Positions 1 to 8,396 of a DNA stretch of 39,749 bases are shown here, piece by piece. The notes under the pieces are model-generated. The model was not told where the DNA came from and made no database searches. It was given only the letters and a program-made list of their open reading frames with translations. Location of the stretch: NCBI GenBank assembly GCA_024684085.1, contig JAIKXM010000041.1:1-39749 (forward strand), given 5' to 3'. This stretch comes from Lachnospiraceae bacterium (GTDB taxonomy: Bacteria; Bacillota; Clostridia; Lachnospirales; Lachnospiraceae). The stretch's first letter is position 1, and each line of letters starts with the position of its first letter. The translations under genes and the position numbers were made by a program.

Positions 1-489
1 AAATGGCTGACAGACATCACAGAGTTCCATATACCTGCGGGAAAGGTGTATCTGTCGCCGATTATAGACTGCTTTGATGGACTTCCGGTTTCCTGGACCA
101 TAGGCACATCACCCGATGCGGAACTTGTTAATACAATGCTCGATAATGCTGTAAGCATCTTAAACGAGAATGAACATCCCATCGTACATTCTGATCGTGG
201 ATGTCACTACCGTTGGCCGGGATGGATTGAGCGAATGGAGAAAGCTGGCCTAACCAGATCTATGTCAAAGAAAGGGTGTTCTCCAGACAACTCGGCTTGT
301 GAAGGCTTCTTCGGGCGGCTTAAGAACGAAATGTTTTACGGTCGTTCTTGGCAGGATGTTACTATCGAGGAGTTCATAGCAGTCCTTGATGACTATATTC
401 ACTGGTACGCTGAAAAAAGGATTAAGCTCTCGCTTGGAGGACTAAGTCCTATTCAGTATCGAATAAAACTGGGGCTTATTGCAACATAA
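1..489 (+). mobile_element. IS3-family transposase OrfB, C-terminal part (cut by window start)
   Basis: The reading frame is open from base 1, so the gene begins outside the window; an internal GTG at 46 is not the start. The visible part is the integrase catalytic core (rve, DDE fold) of an IS3-type OrfB. The first Asp lies in the WLTDITEF motif at the window edge, the second in HSDRGCHY, and the catalytic Glu region is SPDNSACEGFFGRLKNEMF. The C-terminal YIHWYAEKRIKLSLGGLSPIQYR is the usual end of this family. OrfB normally acts after a programmed frameshift from OrfA to cut and join IS ends. The frame ends cleanly at TAA, so the element looks intact on this side. It sits about 100 bp upstream of the kinase operon and may have displaced or supplied its promoter. 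Confidence 0.93.
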
Positions 490-495
490 TCAATA

Positions 496-534
496 GCGGA
501 CATTAAAGGGGAATTGGTCCAAAAAAATGTCCGC
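496..534. repeat. Inverted repeat at the 3' edge of the IS3 element
   Basis: GCGGACATT (496-504) and AATGTCCGC (526-534) form a perfect 9-bp inverted repeat just after the transposase stop, followed by a run of C. It may be the right terminal repeat region of the IS or a hairpin that stops transcription leaving the IS. The left end of the IS is outside the window, so the terminal repeat cannot be confirmed by pairing the two ends. Confidence 0.5.
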
Positions 535-595
535 CCCCCCTTATGATGGTGCAGGAGTAAAATCTGACATTGACAGATAGGGAGGAAGTTAGGAG

Positions 596-1897
596 ATGGA
601 TGGTGAATTAAAGAAGGGAACGCTTCTAACATCGGAAAATGGGAATAAATATATGGTAGATTCACTGCTTGGAGAAGGCGGGCAGGGAGCAGTATATGAT
701 GTAGTAATGGAGGGTAAGCATGTTGCGCTTAAGTGGTATCACAAAGATAAAGCAACATCTGATCAGAGGAAAATTTTGGATAACCTTATTGAAAAGGGGG
801 CTCCTGACGAGCATTTTTTGTGGCCTGAGGATTTGGTAATTGCTGAGAATGGTAAAAGATTCGGTTATATTATGCCGATTCGACCTAAGGAATATAAGAA
901 TCCAGTAGCACTTATGAAGGGAATGATAAATCCAAGTTTCTTGACCCTTTGTAAAGTTGCATATAATGTAACATTGGAATATCAGAAGCTTCATAAATTA
1001 GGGTATTGTTATAGTGATATTTCATTCGGGAATTTGTTTTTTGATCCAAAGACAGGAGATGTACTTATTTGCGATAACGATAATGTATCTGTAAATGGTT
1101 TGTATGCGAGTCAGGTTCTTGGAACACCAAGATTTATGGCACCTGAAATTGTTATAGGTCAGGCTAAACCTTCAAGAAATACAGATTTATATTCGTTGGC
1201 TGTGTTGATTTTTTATATGTTTATAGTTAATCACCCACTTGAAGGAGCGCAAGAGGCAAGTATTAAATGTATGGATATTCATGCGATGCGGTTAATATAT
1301 GGTGAGAATCCTATATTTATATTTGATCCTGATAACAAGACTAATCGTCCTGTGCCGGGGTATCAGGATAATGCTAATATTTACTGGGATATATTCCCAC
1401 AGAATGTAAAAGATTTGTTTACTATATCTTTTACAACAGGACTTAAGGATCCTAGACAGCGAGTTACTGAGAATACTTGGCTTGAGATATTTGCTAATAT
1501 GATTACAGGAATTATCAGATGTCCGAGTTGTAAACATGAAATCTTTTATGATACTAGTAAAGAGGAACTTGGTGTTGCACATACGTGCTGGCATTGTTCG
1601 GCAACAGCGAAAGTTCCTGTTAAGATGGTTATTGGGAGAAAGGTGATTGTTCTTAATAAAGATAGCAAGATTTATGCTAAACATACTATTGGTAACTCGG
1701 ATATGACTACAATTACAGGTGAAGTATCAATCAATCCTAATAATCCCAGTATGTGGGGGATTAAGAACCTAACGCAAGATAATTGGACTTATATTCAGGA
1801 GGATGGCTCGCAGATTCTCGTGCCACCACAGAGGTCGGCATTAATAAAAGCTAATGCAAAAATTGATTTCGGAGTTGAAATAGCCGAATTCAAATAG
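596..1897 (+). CDS. Ser/Thr protein kinase with C-terminal zinc ribbon (TerY-P triad kinase)
   Basis: This is a 433-aa cytoplasmic protein kinase-like enzyme. The N-terminal lobe shows a Gly-rich loop (LLGEGGQGAVYDV, about residues 24-36) and the ATP-anchoring Lys in HVALKWY. The catalytic loop is YSDISFGNLFF, with the usual HRD changed to YSD. The metal-binding DFG is replaced by DND (ICDNDN), followed by an APE-like MAPEIV. About residues 309-334 hold two CxxC pairs (C309/C312, C331/C334), a small zinc ribbon, followed by a short beta-rich tail. DND-type kinases of this kind are found next to a TerY-like VWA protein and a PP2C phosphatase, which is exactly the gene order here. The ATG at 596 follows GGGAGGA at 580-586. 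It probably phosphorylates the neighbouring VWA protein or another partner, but the substrate is inferred. Confidence 0.85.
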   Translation: MDGELKKGTLLTSENGNKYMVDSLLGEGGQGAVYDVVMEGKHVALKWYHKDKATSDQRKILDNLIEKGAPDEHFLWPEDLVIAENGKRFGYIMPIRPKEYKNPVALMKGMINPSFLTLCKVAYNVTLEYQKLHKLGYCYSDISFGNLFFDPKTGDVLICDNDNVSVNGLYASQVLGTPRFMAPEIVIGQAKPSRNTDLYSLAVLIFYMFIVNHPLEGAQEASIKCMDIHAMRLIYGENPIFIFDPDNKTNRPVPGYQDNANIYWDIFPQNVKDLFTISFTTGLKDPRQRVTENTWLEIFANMITGIIRCPSCKHEIFYDTSKEELGVAHTCWHCSATAKVPVKMVIGRKVIVLNKDSKIYAKHTIGNSDMTTITGEVSINPNNPSMWGIKNLTQDNWTYIQEDGSQILVPPQRSALIKANAKIDFGVEIAEFK

Positions 1898-1935
1898 AAA
1901 TAATGCAGAATGTTTTATAATTGGAGGGTTACAAA

Positions 1936-2676
1936 ATGGCTAATGAAGAAATGGAAATGGAATTTGAAAGACCGGGCGCAGCACTTGCCAATAGACCTTT
2001 GCACTTTTTTTGGCTGGTTGATTGTTCCGGATCAATGTTTGGTGAAAAAATAGCTACAGTGAATAATGCAATTCAGTCATGCATTAAGCCCATGCAGGAT
2101 GCTGCAGAGAATAATCCTAATGCGCATCTTTTTATTAGAACACTTAAGTTTGCTACAGGAGCCAACTGGGTTTCATCAAATCCTATACCGGTGGAGCAGT
2201 TTGTATGGGATGATCTTGCAGCAGGAGGAGTGACAGATATGGGGAAGGCTTTTGAGTTATTAGCAGCACAGCTTACAATTCCCCCTATGTCAGATAGAGC
2301 ATTACCACCTGTAATTGTTCTTTTGTCAGATGGTCAGCCAACAGATAATTACAAGAAAAATCTTGATAAACTGCTGCATTTGCCCTGGGGGAAAAAGGCA
2401 GTTAGAATTGCTATTTCTATCGGTAAGGATGTGGATGACGACGTATTACTTGAGTTTACAGGGAACAGGGAATATGTTCTTCAGGCTAATAATGCAGAAG
2501 ATCTTACGAAGATGATAAAATGGGCTTCTACGGTTGCGTCAGTAGTATCGGCGCCGGGGAGTCAGGAACCTATAAGTCAGCAAGCAGATGATACGTCTAT
2601 GGCAGGAGATAATAATACAGGAGGCGCATACGATATGGGAAATATTCCACAACCGAGTGCAGGGGTGGTTTGGTAA
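1936..2676 (+). CDS. TerY-like von Willebrand factor A (VWA) protein
   Basis: A 246-aa cytoplasmic VWA-domain protein. The metal-ion-dependent adhesion site is complete: D29-C-S-G-S33, T100 (GGVTDMG) and D132 (LLSDGQP). VWA proteins bind partners through a divalent metal and often scaffold complexes. The last 40 residues are a Gln/Asn/Gly/Ser-rich flexible tail. I take ATG 1936 rather than the in-frame TTG at 1921 because GGAGGG at 1923-1928 is the ribosome site. It lies 38 nt after the kinase gene and its stop overlaps the region of the phosphatase ribosome site, so the three genes are one operon. In the TerY-P triad described in tellurium-resistance-type systems the VWA protein is thought to be switched by the kinase and phosphatase. 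No TerC/TerD genes are visible here. Confidence 0.88.
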   Translation: MANEEMEMEFERPGAALANRPLHFFWLVDCSGSMFGEKIATVNNAIQSCIKPMQDAAENNPNAHLFIRTLKFATGANWVSSNPIPVEQFVWDDLAAGGVTDMGKAFELLAAQLTIPPMSDRALPPVIVLLSDGQPTDNYKKNLDKLLHLPWGKKAVRIAISIGKDVDDDVLLEFTGNREYVLQANNAEDLTKMIKWASTVASVVSAPGSQEPISQQADDTSMAGDNNTGGAYDMGNIPQPSAGVVW

Positions 2677-2690
2677 GAAAGGAGTTGCTT

Positions 2691-3488
2691 ATGAGCATGA
2701 CGATTTTTGGACACTCGGCTCAGGGCGCTTCACATGGACGTATAGAAAAGAAATGTCAGGATAGCTGGGATAAAATAGATTACGAACCTGGACTATTTAT
2801 AGCTACTGTTGCTGATGGTCATGGTAGTGACAAGAGTGTATATAGTGATGAGGGTTCGTGGGCGGCAACTACTGTATTTAAGAAGGTTTTGAGAGCGCAT
2901 TATAAGAATTTTAATGATGAATATGCGTTTGAAACATTTCTTGTAAGAGAAGGTGATGGCAAGTTCGCTCAGATTATTGATAGGGAGTGGAAGCGTAGTA
3001 TAATGGATGTTCATAAAACTGCTAAGAGAGATATGAACATACCTCCGGAAGAGATATACAGACTTTATGGTTCGACATTAATAGGTATAGCCATTTTGAA
3101 TGAGTTTGTCTTTGCTTTTCAAATCGGAGATGGAGATATCACTTATGTGGATGAGAATACTGTAGAAGCATTAATAGAGGCGGATAAGTTATTAGGTGTT
3201 GAGACTCATTCACTATGTAAGATTGATGCATGGAAACGTGCAATATCAGTTGTAAAGCATAAGGATATTGATGACAATAAACCGTATATGTACATGTTGA
3301 CAACGGATGGATTTGCTAATAGTTATTCAACTCAGGATATGTTTTATCAGACCTGCAAAGAATATTATGAATTAATGCGTCAGCATGGCGTGAAAGCCGT
3401 GCGGAATAATCTTGGAAAATGGCTTACTGAGACAAGTTATGAAGGATGCGGTGATGATATTACTGCTGTGTTTGCATATAATGAGTAA
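2691..3488 (+). CDS. PP2C-family Ser/Thr protein phosphatase (TerY-P triad)
   Basis: A 265-aa PPM/PP2C phosphatase, which removes phosphate from Ser/Thr using two metal ions held by Asp residues. Visible motifs are ADGHGS with D42-G-H-G45, YGSTLIGIAI (the Gly-Ser-Thr strand), TTDGFANS with D206, and GCGDDITAVF with D255/D256. All metal-binding motifs are present, so the enzyme should be active. The start is ATG 2691, preceded by AAAGGAG; the upstream in-frame GTG (2670) overlaps the VWA gene and lacks a ribosome site. It most likely reverses the action of the kinase encoded two genes upstream. The 90-bp gap after it has no clear terminator, so reading through into the macrodomain gene is possible. 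Confidence 0.9.
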   Translation: MSMTIFGHSAQGASHGRIEKKCQDSWDKIDYEPGLFIATVADGHGSDKSVYSDEGSWAATTVFKKVLRAHYKNFNDEYAFETFLVREGDGKFAQIIDREWKRSIMDVHKTAKRDMNIPPEEIYRLYGSTLIGIAILNEFVFAFQIGDGDITYVDENTVEALIEADKLLGVETHSLCKIDAWKRAISVVKHKDIDDNKPYMYMLTTDGFANSYSTQDMFYQTCKEYYELMRQHGVKAVRNNLGKWLTETSYEGCGDDITAVFAYNE

Positions 3489-3578
3489 GTAGCTTCCTGT
3501 ATATCAAGCAGTTAGTTGAATGATAATCGTTGAATTATTGTTAGTTTTTTAATAAGACGTTTCTGACTGAGGTGGATT

Positions 3579-4673
3579 ATGCCCCTAAGAATAGTTCGAA
3601 ATGATATTACTAAAATGAATACAGAAGCCATAGTCAATACGGCCAACGACCATCCAACCGCAGAAACGGGTTGTGATCATGCCGTGTATAAGGCTGCGGG
3701 ATACGATGAGCTTCTTAAGTACAGGCAGGATAATATTGGATATGTTCCGGAAGGGGATGCCTTCATAACTCCGGGATTTGCGCTTAAAGCGAAGTTCATT
3801 ATCCATGCGGTCAGTCCCCGGTATATAGATGGGGAGCACGGAGAAGAGGGGATGCTTCGTTTGTGTTATAAGAAGAGTCTCGCGTTGGCTAAGGAGAATG
3901 ACATATGTTCCATTTCTTTTCCACTTATATCGTCGGGAGGTTTCGGCTATCCGAGAGAAGAGGCGATGAGGATAGCTGTTGATGAGATCAATACATTTCT
4001 CTTATCGAATGAGATGCTCATCTTCCTGGTCGTATTTGACTCTAAGTCGGCAATACTTGGGGAGAAGATATATCCAGGCCTAGAGGCATATATCGATCAT
4101 AATTATGTCAGGAAAGCCCGAGCGGAGGAGTATGGAGATCCGTATTTTGCTTCTATAAGTCCGCGCGATGATAGTTACAACGCTTATTGCACTAAAGTGA
4201 TAGATTTCGAGCGTCGTGTAGCAGGTAACTTACGATCGCCTTCCATACTGTCCAAAAAATCCGATATCGAACCTGAAGGCTCTGAGTTCAGTGAGGAGCA
4301 TGAGAGCAGACTCGAGGAACGAATGCAACATCTGACGGATACATTCTCGGAATATCTGATGTATCTGATCAGCTGCAAGGGAATGGAGAATGCGGAAGTC
4401 TGGAAGAGAGCTATCATTGATAAGAAAGTGTTCTCCAAGATCAAGAATGATCGCGATTATCATCCGCAGAAGCTGACAGCTCTGTGTCTTTGCGTTGGAG
4501 TAAAGCTGAATCTGGATGAATCGAAGGATCTGCTTGCCCGTGCGGGGTATGCGTTGTCTCCCTGTGATAAAACAGATGTAATCTTCTCTTTTTTCATTGA
4601 AAACGAAATATATGACATGATCGAAATAGATATCCAGCTTGAGGAACATGGATTGCCCTGTATAATAACATAA
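3579..4673 (+). CDS. Macrodomain protein with C-terminal helical HTH-like domain
   Basis: A 364-aa protein. Residues 1 to about 165 are a macrodomain (VNTANDHP, then SFPLISSGGFGYPREEA), a fold that binds ADP-ribose or related nucleotides and sometimes removes ADP-ribose from proteins. The loop that is normally GGGVDGAI reads ETGCDHAV here, so the glycine-rich ligand loop is altered and hydrolase activity is uncertain. About residues 235-364 match, from memory, a domain common in gut Firmicutes (LFSKIRNDxxYxPxKxTALALA...LARAGYxLSxxxKxDxII) that resembles an XRE-like helical region. The gene starts at ATG 3579 after GAGGTGG. It is paired with the VWA gene that follows by 103 bp. A role in sensing nucleotide or ADP-ribose signals in a stress or defence pathway is inferred. 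Confidence 0.85.
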   Translation: MPLRIVRNDITKMNTEAIVNTANDHPTAETGCDHAVYKAAGYDELLKYRQDNIGYVPEGDAFITPGFALKAKFIIHAVSPRYIDGEHGEEGMLRLCYKKSLALAKENDICSISFPLISSGGFGYPREEAMRIAVDEINTFLLSNEMLIFLVVFDSKSAILGEKIYPGLEAYIDHNYVRKARAEEYGDPYFASISPRDDSYNAYCTKVIDFERRVAGNLRSPSILSKKSDIEPEGSEFSEEHESRLEERMQHLTDTFSEYLMYLISCKGMENAEVWKRAIIDKKVFSKIKNDRDYHPQKLTALCLCVGVKLNLDESKDLLARAGYALSPCDKTDVIFSFFIENEIYDMIEIDIQLEEHGLPCIIT

Positions 4674-4776
4674 CGATTAAGGTCGCTTCCCGGGCGACCG
4701 GTTCGGAGATGATCTTTCGTATAATAAGCCCATAAGTTGCAACATAGTAGTAGCTTGATAAAAGGAGGGCTTTAAA

Positions 4777-5445
4777 ATGCGAAAGGGTTTGACAGAGGTT
4801 GTATTTATCCTGGACAGAAGTGGTTCGATGAGTGGGCTTGAGGCTGATACGATAGGCGGCTTTAATTCGATGATGGCGAGGCAGAAGAAGGAAGAGGGAG
4901 AGGCTTATATCTCAACTGTGCTCTTTGACGACAGGACAGAGGTGATATACGACAGGGTTTCGGTCGACAAGGTTGAGCCACTTACTGATAAGAAGTATTA
5001 TGTGCGGGGCTGTACTGCACTTCTGGATGCACTTGGCGGCGCGATCCGTCATATTGCGAATGTACATAAGTATGCAAGAGAAGAGGACAGACCGGAGAAG
5101 ACATTGTTCATCATCACAACAGATGGGATGGAGAATGCCAGCCGCATATATACATTCGCGGATGTGCGGAAGATGGTGGAGAAACAGAAAGAGAAGTACG
5201 GATGGGAGTTCTTATTCCTCGGCGCTAATATCGATGCGATCGAAGTCGCCGGGAGATATGGGATCAGTGCTGACAGAGCTGTCAATTATGAATGTGACAG
5301 CGAGGGGATTGCTCATCATTATAGGGCTCTGAATGATATAGTATCCGGGTATCGTAAGGCCGCCAGCCGCAGGGAGATTGATGAGGCGGTTTGTTCCGGT
5401 TATGAATCGATCAGGGAGGATTATAAGAGGAGGCATAAGAAATAG
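4777..5445 (+). CDS. VWA-domain protein paired with the macrodomain gene
   Basis: A 222-aa cytoplasmic protein made almost wholly of one VWA domain. The metal site is complete: D13-R-S-G-S17, T80 (GCTALLDA) and D116 (TTDGMENAS). ATG 4777 follows AAAGGAGGG. It differs from the TerY-like protein at 1936-2676 in sequence and lacks its flexible tail. Macrodomain-VWA gene pairs of this type recur in Clostridia as far as I recall, so the two proteins probably act together. The 3' end (C-S-G-Y-E-S-I-R-E-D-Y-K-R-R-H-K-K-stop) is of special interest because a decayed second copy occurs 7.5 kb downstream at 12893-12964, on the other side of the helicase cassette. Confidence 0.88.
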   Translation: MRKGLTEVVFILDRSGSMSGLEADTIGGFNSMMARQKKEEGEAYISTVLFDDRTEVIYDRVSVDKVEPLTDKKYYVRGCTALLDALGGAIRHIANVHKYAREEDRPEKTLFIITTDGMENASRIYTFADVRKMVEKQKEKYGWEFLFLGANIDAIEVAGRYGISADRAVNYECDSEGIAHHYRALNDIVSGYRKAASRREIDEAVCSGYESIREDYKRRHKK

Positions 5446-5449
5446 AGAT
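5391..5449 (+). repeat. Left copy of a ~59-bp direct repeat flanking the helicase cassette
   Basis: This stretch covers the last 18 codons and stop of the VWA gene. It aligns without gaps to 12911-12969 region: TGTTCCGGTT is identical, and over the 58 bases from it I count about 48 identities (about 83%). The reading frame and the stop codon are also conserved in the right copy. The bases between the two copies (5450-12892) hold the helicase cassette. Confidence 0.7.
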
Positions 5450-5565
5450 GATCCATTTTCGAAATATAATAATGTTATGCTGTGTTGTTTCGGCTTTCAG
5501 TAGAAGAAAGTAAACGAGAAAAAGTATTCGAGGAGAAATTAGTTTGATCGGAAACGGAGGATAAC

Positions 5566-6672
5566 ATGGGATTTAAGTTACCGAACGGTAGTGAGTTGAG
5601 TGAGGAGCAGTTGGATATTATCAATCTTCCGACTACAAGGGATTGGGTTATAAAGGGTGCCCCAGGAACAGGAAAAACTGTAATGGCTATATATCGTGCA
5701 GGTCAGGCAAGCCATGTATCTGCGGGGAAGCCTGTTTTGATGCTGGTATATAATAATCCGCTGATGAGGTTCCTTTCGACAGCAGTCCGGGGGAATTACT
5801 ATAAAAATGTCAAAGTCCTTACATACCATCAGTGGTTGAATGACATATATAGAGAATATGATCTTGGATACATTCCAAAAGAGGGAGATGATCATGACTG
5901 GGAGACTGTGGCGTTTGATCTGTCAGGAATTGGGAAAAAATACGCACATGTCATTATTGATGAAGCACAGGACTTCTCGATAGAACTTCTGAAAATCCTC
6001 AAAAGGTTGTCTGATCATATGACTTGCTTCATAGATCCTAACCAGGCAATCGAGATTGCTAAGACAGATACTTATGATGCGATTAAGGCCTTATGCGTTG
6101 AATCACCTTATAAATTGACAAAGAATTTCCGTAATACCAAACAGATACGTGATCTGTCTGCTCTTTATTGTAAGGATGGGGAGCCGGCACCTACGAATAT
6201 TCAGGGGAAGAAACCTGTGATTATGAAATGTGTCCCAGGAGGTTTCGATGATCAGAATCGAAAGATGGTGGATATTATTAAGCGAAATAAGGAAAAAAAT
6301 ATTGGAATTATCGTTAATCCGTCAGCACTTAATAATACATTCAAGTCTCTAAGAAACCTCCTTTCGAGTGATGTGATTGTTCAGATGCATAAGCCTAAGA
6401 CGGACTTTAAAATTGATTTCGATAAACTGGGAGTGAAAATTGTGTCCTATGGCACTATGAAAGGATTGGAATTTGACATAGTGCTCCTACCGATGTTTGA
6501 CAAAATAGAAATGAAGGATGGGAGTACCGTGGATGCAAATAGAGCTTATGTAGCTGTATCCAGACCGGTTAATGAATTGTATCTTTTCTATTGGAGCGAG
6601 AGGCCAAGTCCTGGGAAAATCAATACTATGACGGCGTTGACCTTGAATAGGGGTATGCTCGATTGGAAATAA
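5566..6672 (+). CDS. Short UvrD/DUF2075-like SF1 helicase or ATPase
   Basis: A 368-aa superfamily 1 P-loop NTPase. Walker A is GAPGTGKT (residues 31-38), Walker B is VIIDEAQD (D132-E133-A-Q), followed by the motif III region CFIDPNQAI. Near the C-terminus are KIVSYGTMKGLEFDIV (motif V) and NRAYVAVSRPVNELYLF (motif VI), so all main helicase motifs are present. At 368 aa it is about half the size of UvrD, leaving little room for the 1B and 2B subdomains that drive strand separation in UvrD, so it may be a DNA- or RNA-dependent ATPase switch rather than a processive helicase. ATG 5566 follows GGAGG. Its stop is 11 nt before the next start, so it heads an operon of three tightly packed genes. Confidence 0.85.
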   Translation: MGFKLPNGSELSEEQLDIINLPTTRDWVIKGAPGTGKTVMAIYRAGQASHVSAGKPVLMLVYNNPLMRFLSTAVRGNYYKNVKVLTYHQWLNDIYREYDLGYIPKEGDDHDWETVAFDLSGIGKKYAHVIIDEAQDFSIELLKILKRLSDHMTCFIDPNQAIEIAKTDTYDAIKALCVESPYKLTKNFRNTKQIRDLSALYCKDGEPAPTNIQGKKPVIMKCVPGGFDDQNRKMVDIIKRNKEKNIGIIVNPSALNNTFKSLRNLLSSDVIVQMHKPKTDFKIDFDKLGVKIVSYGTMKGLEFDIVLLPMFDKIEMKDGSTVDANRAYVAVSRPVNELYLFYWSERPSPGKINTMTALTLNRGMLDWK

Positions 6673-6683
6673 GGAGGAAGGAA

Positions 6684-8396
6684 TTGAAGTTCTTTTTATA
6701 CATAAATAAAAATATTTTGTTTGATTTTTTGGGACGTAATATTATTGCTCCGGATCTTATTGTGCGAGATATTAAGAGATATCGTACCATTGGGACTGCA
6801 TCGGACTATTTTTTGTTCGCCACTCACATGAAGTTGGATAGGAAGTCGCGTGAACATGGAATTGCAGAACCGGAATTTGTCTATCCGGTGACATTGGAGT
6901 TGTCAGAGATACAGGAGAATGACGGTAAGGCTATACTTGTCAGTAAAGGAGATGCTGGTCTCGAATATACTCTGGATAAATTATGCGATTATGATGAGGA
7001 GAAACATATTGGTGCTTATTTAATCGGAGAAATACCACTTTCACGTGTTGATAAGATATTTTTTGATACGCAGGATGAGCAGGATATGTTCTCTAGGCCG
7101 TCACCCGATTATTGGTATCCGATTAACAAGTACGATTTGTTGCCGGAAGGTTTCTCAGATGAATTATCGATTGAATTGGATGAACAGAGAATTCTGGATG
7201 CAAGTGGATTGACGTCGGAAGAAATAATTAGTGGCTTTAGGAATAGAGAAAAACAACGTGCTGCAATTCTGAATTTTATAAACGGAACATGTAAATGGCA
7301 ATATGATAGGTATATTTTCGATATTGATGGTAGAATGCAAGAGCTTCTGGGATTAAGGGACGAGGATATTGAAGCTGTCCTACCTCATTATACAGAAGTT
7401 AAAGATAAAGATAATGTTGAGTACATCTATCTTGTAAATGAAATCCCAGAGAAAAGTACAGAGTTTAATCAGACAATTTACAATATCATACGGGATGTGC
7501 TGGTTGAACAACCATACAATAACCAGAAGCAGACGGAGCTTATTACTGATATTTTGAATATGCTTTGCGAGCGGATCACCACTGAGTGTAAGACTTTGGC
7601 AGAATCTAATATTGTTCGCCAATCTATTGTAGAGATAGAAAAACTGATAGCCGATTCCTCGAATAAAGGCCCTGAAGAGATCATGGCAGATATTCCTGAA
7701 GTGATAGACGTACTAAAAGCTCTGCTTTTTGTGGCGAAGAATCCAAACAGGTATGATATGTTCCTTGAGTCTTTGGGTGCTTATCATGCGGATCTTATCA
7801 CAAAGAGACGGGCAGCTGTTCTTTGGGGATATTTTAATGGCCTTAATGGAATGCCCGGCGAGGATTTCAACAAAGATAATCAATTATTGTGGCATTTTAT
7901 AGAGGCAACTGTTTTTAATCAGGAGAAGATTATTGTTCCTTCTCTTGCGATAACAGAACCCAAAGTATCCCTGGAGAAAGGGGCTGTATTGGGAATTGCA
8001 CTTAAAGAAGAACGTATTATTACCGCAGGCGAGATTCGAAAGGCTATCCTAGCTACACCCAGAAAAAAGCTTACAGGAACATTTTATAGTAAGCTTCTTG
8101 AAGCTGCGGAAGTTGAGGCAGGCAGTAAGAAGAAGGCTGAGAATAAGGGATATGCACATAGTGTAGCGTCAATAGATCTGCAAGAGATTAAGAAGGATTC
8201 CGAATTGAACGCCGACATTAGGAAGGCGCTCGAGCAGCTTGTGAAGGATTGCAAAAAAACTGTGCCTAACAAGGATAGATTGTTTGCTGATTATGTGGAA
8301 AAGGAAAGTAAATTTGCCTTAGTATTTGATATGGATCCTGACTATTGGAAAAAGACATTTAAACCTAATTCGAAGAAAAATAATGCGCAATTATAA
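6684..8396 (+). CDS. Large protein of unknown function in the helicase operon
   Basis: I do not recognise this 570-aa protein. It has no signal peptide or membrane segment. The first 170 residues are rich in beta-type segments and acidic residues and look like a separate domain. The middle (about 190-330) and the C-terminal half look mainly helical, and the final 90 residues are Lys-rich. I place the start at TTG 6684 because AAGGAGG lies at 6671-6677; the upstream in-frame TTG (6663) overlaps the helicase gene and would put the ribosome site inside the gene. The 3' end overlaps the next gene by 14 nt, so translation is likely coupled. Genes in such helicase operons often supply the nuclease, transferase or sensor part, but no catalytic motif is clear to me. 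Confidence 0.8.
   Translation: MKFFLYINKNILFDFLGRNIIAPDLIVRDIKRYRTIGTASDYFLFATHMKLDRKSREHGIAEPEFVYPVTLELSEIQENDGKAILVSKGDAGLEYTLDKLCDYDEEKHIGAYLIGEIPLSRVDKIFFDTQDEQDMFSRPSPDYWYPINKYDLLPEGFSDELSIELDEQRILDASGLTSEEIISGFRNREKQRAAILNFINGTCKWQYDRYIFDIDGRMQELLGLRDEDIEAVLPHYTEVKDKDNVEYIYLVNEIPEKSTEFNQTIYNIIRDVLVEQPYNNQKQTELITDILNMLCERITTECKTLAESNIVRQSIVEIEKLIADSSNKGPEEIMADIPEVIDVLKALLFVAKNPNRYDMFLESLGAYHADLITKRRAAVLWGYFNGLNGMPGEDFNKDNQLLWHFIEATVFNQEKIIVPSLAITEPKVSLEKGAVLGIALKEERIITAGEIRKAILATPRKKLTGTFYSKLLEAAEVEAGSKKKAENKGYAHSVASIDLQEIKKDSELNADIRKALEQLVKDCKKTVPNKDRLFADYVEKESKFALVFDMDPDYWKKTFKPNSKKNNAQL

Noticed and set aside
4230..4649. 139-aa minus-strand frame inside the macrodomain gene
   Set aside because: A shadow of the conserved macrodomain C-terminal region; no ribosome site.
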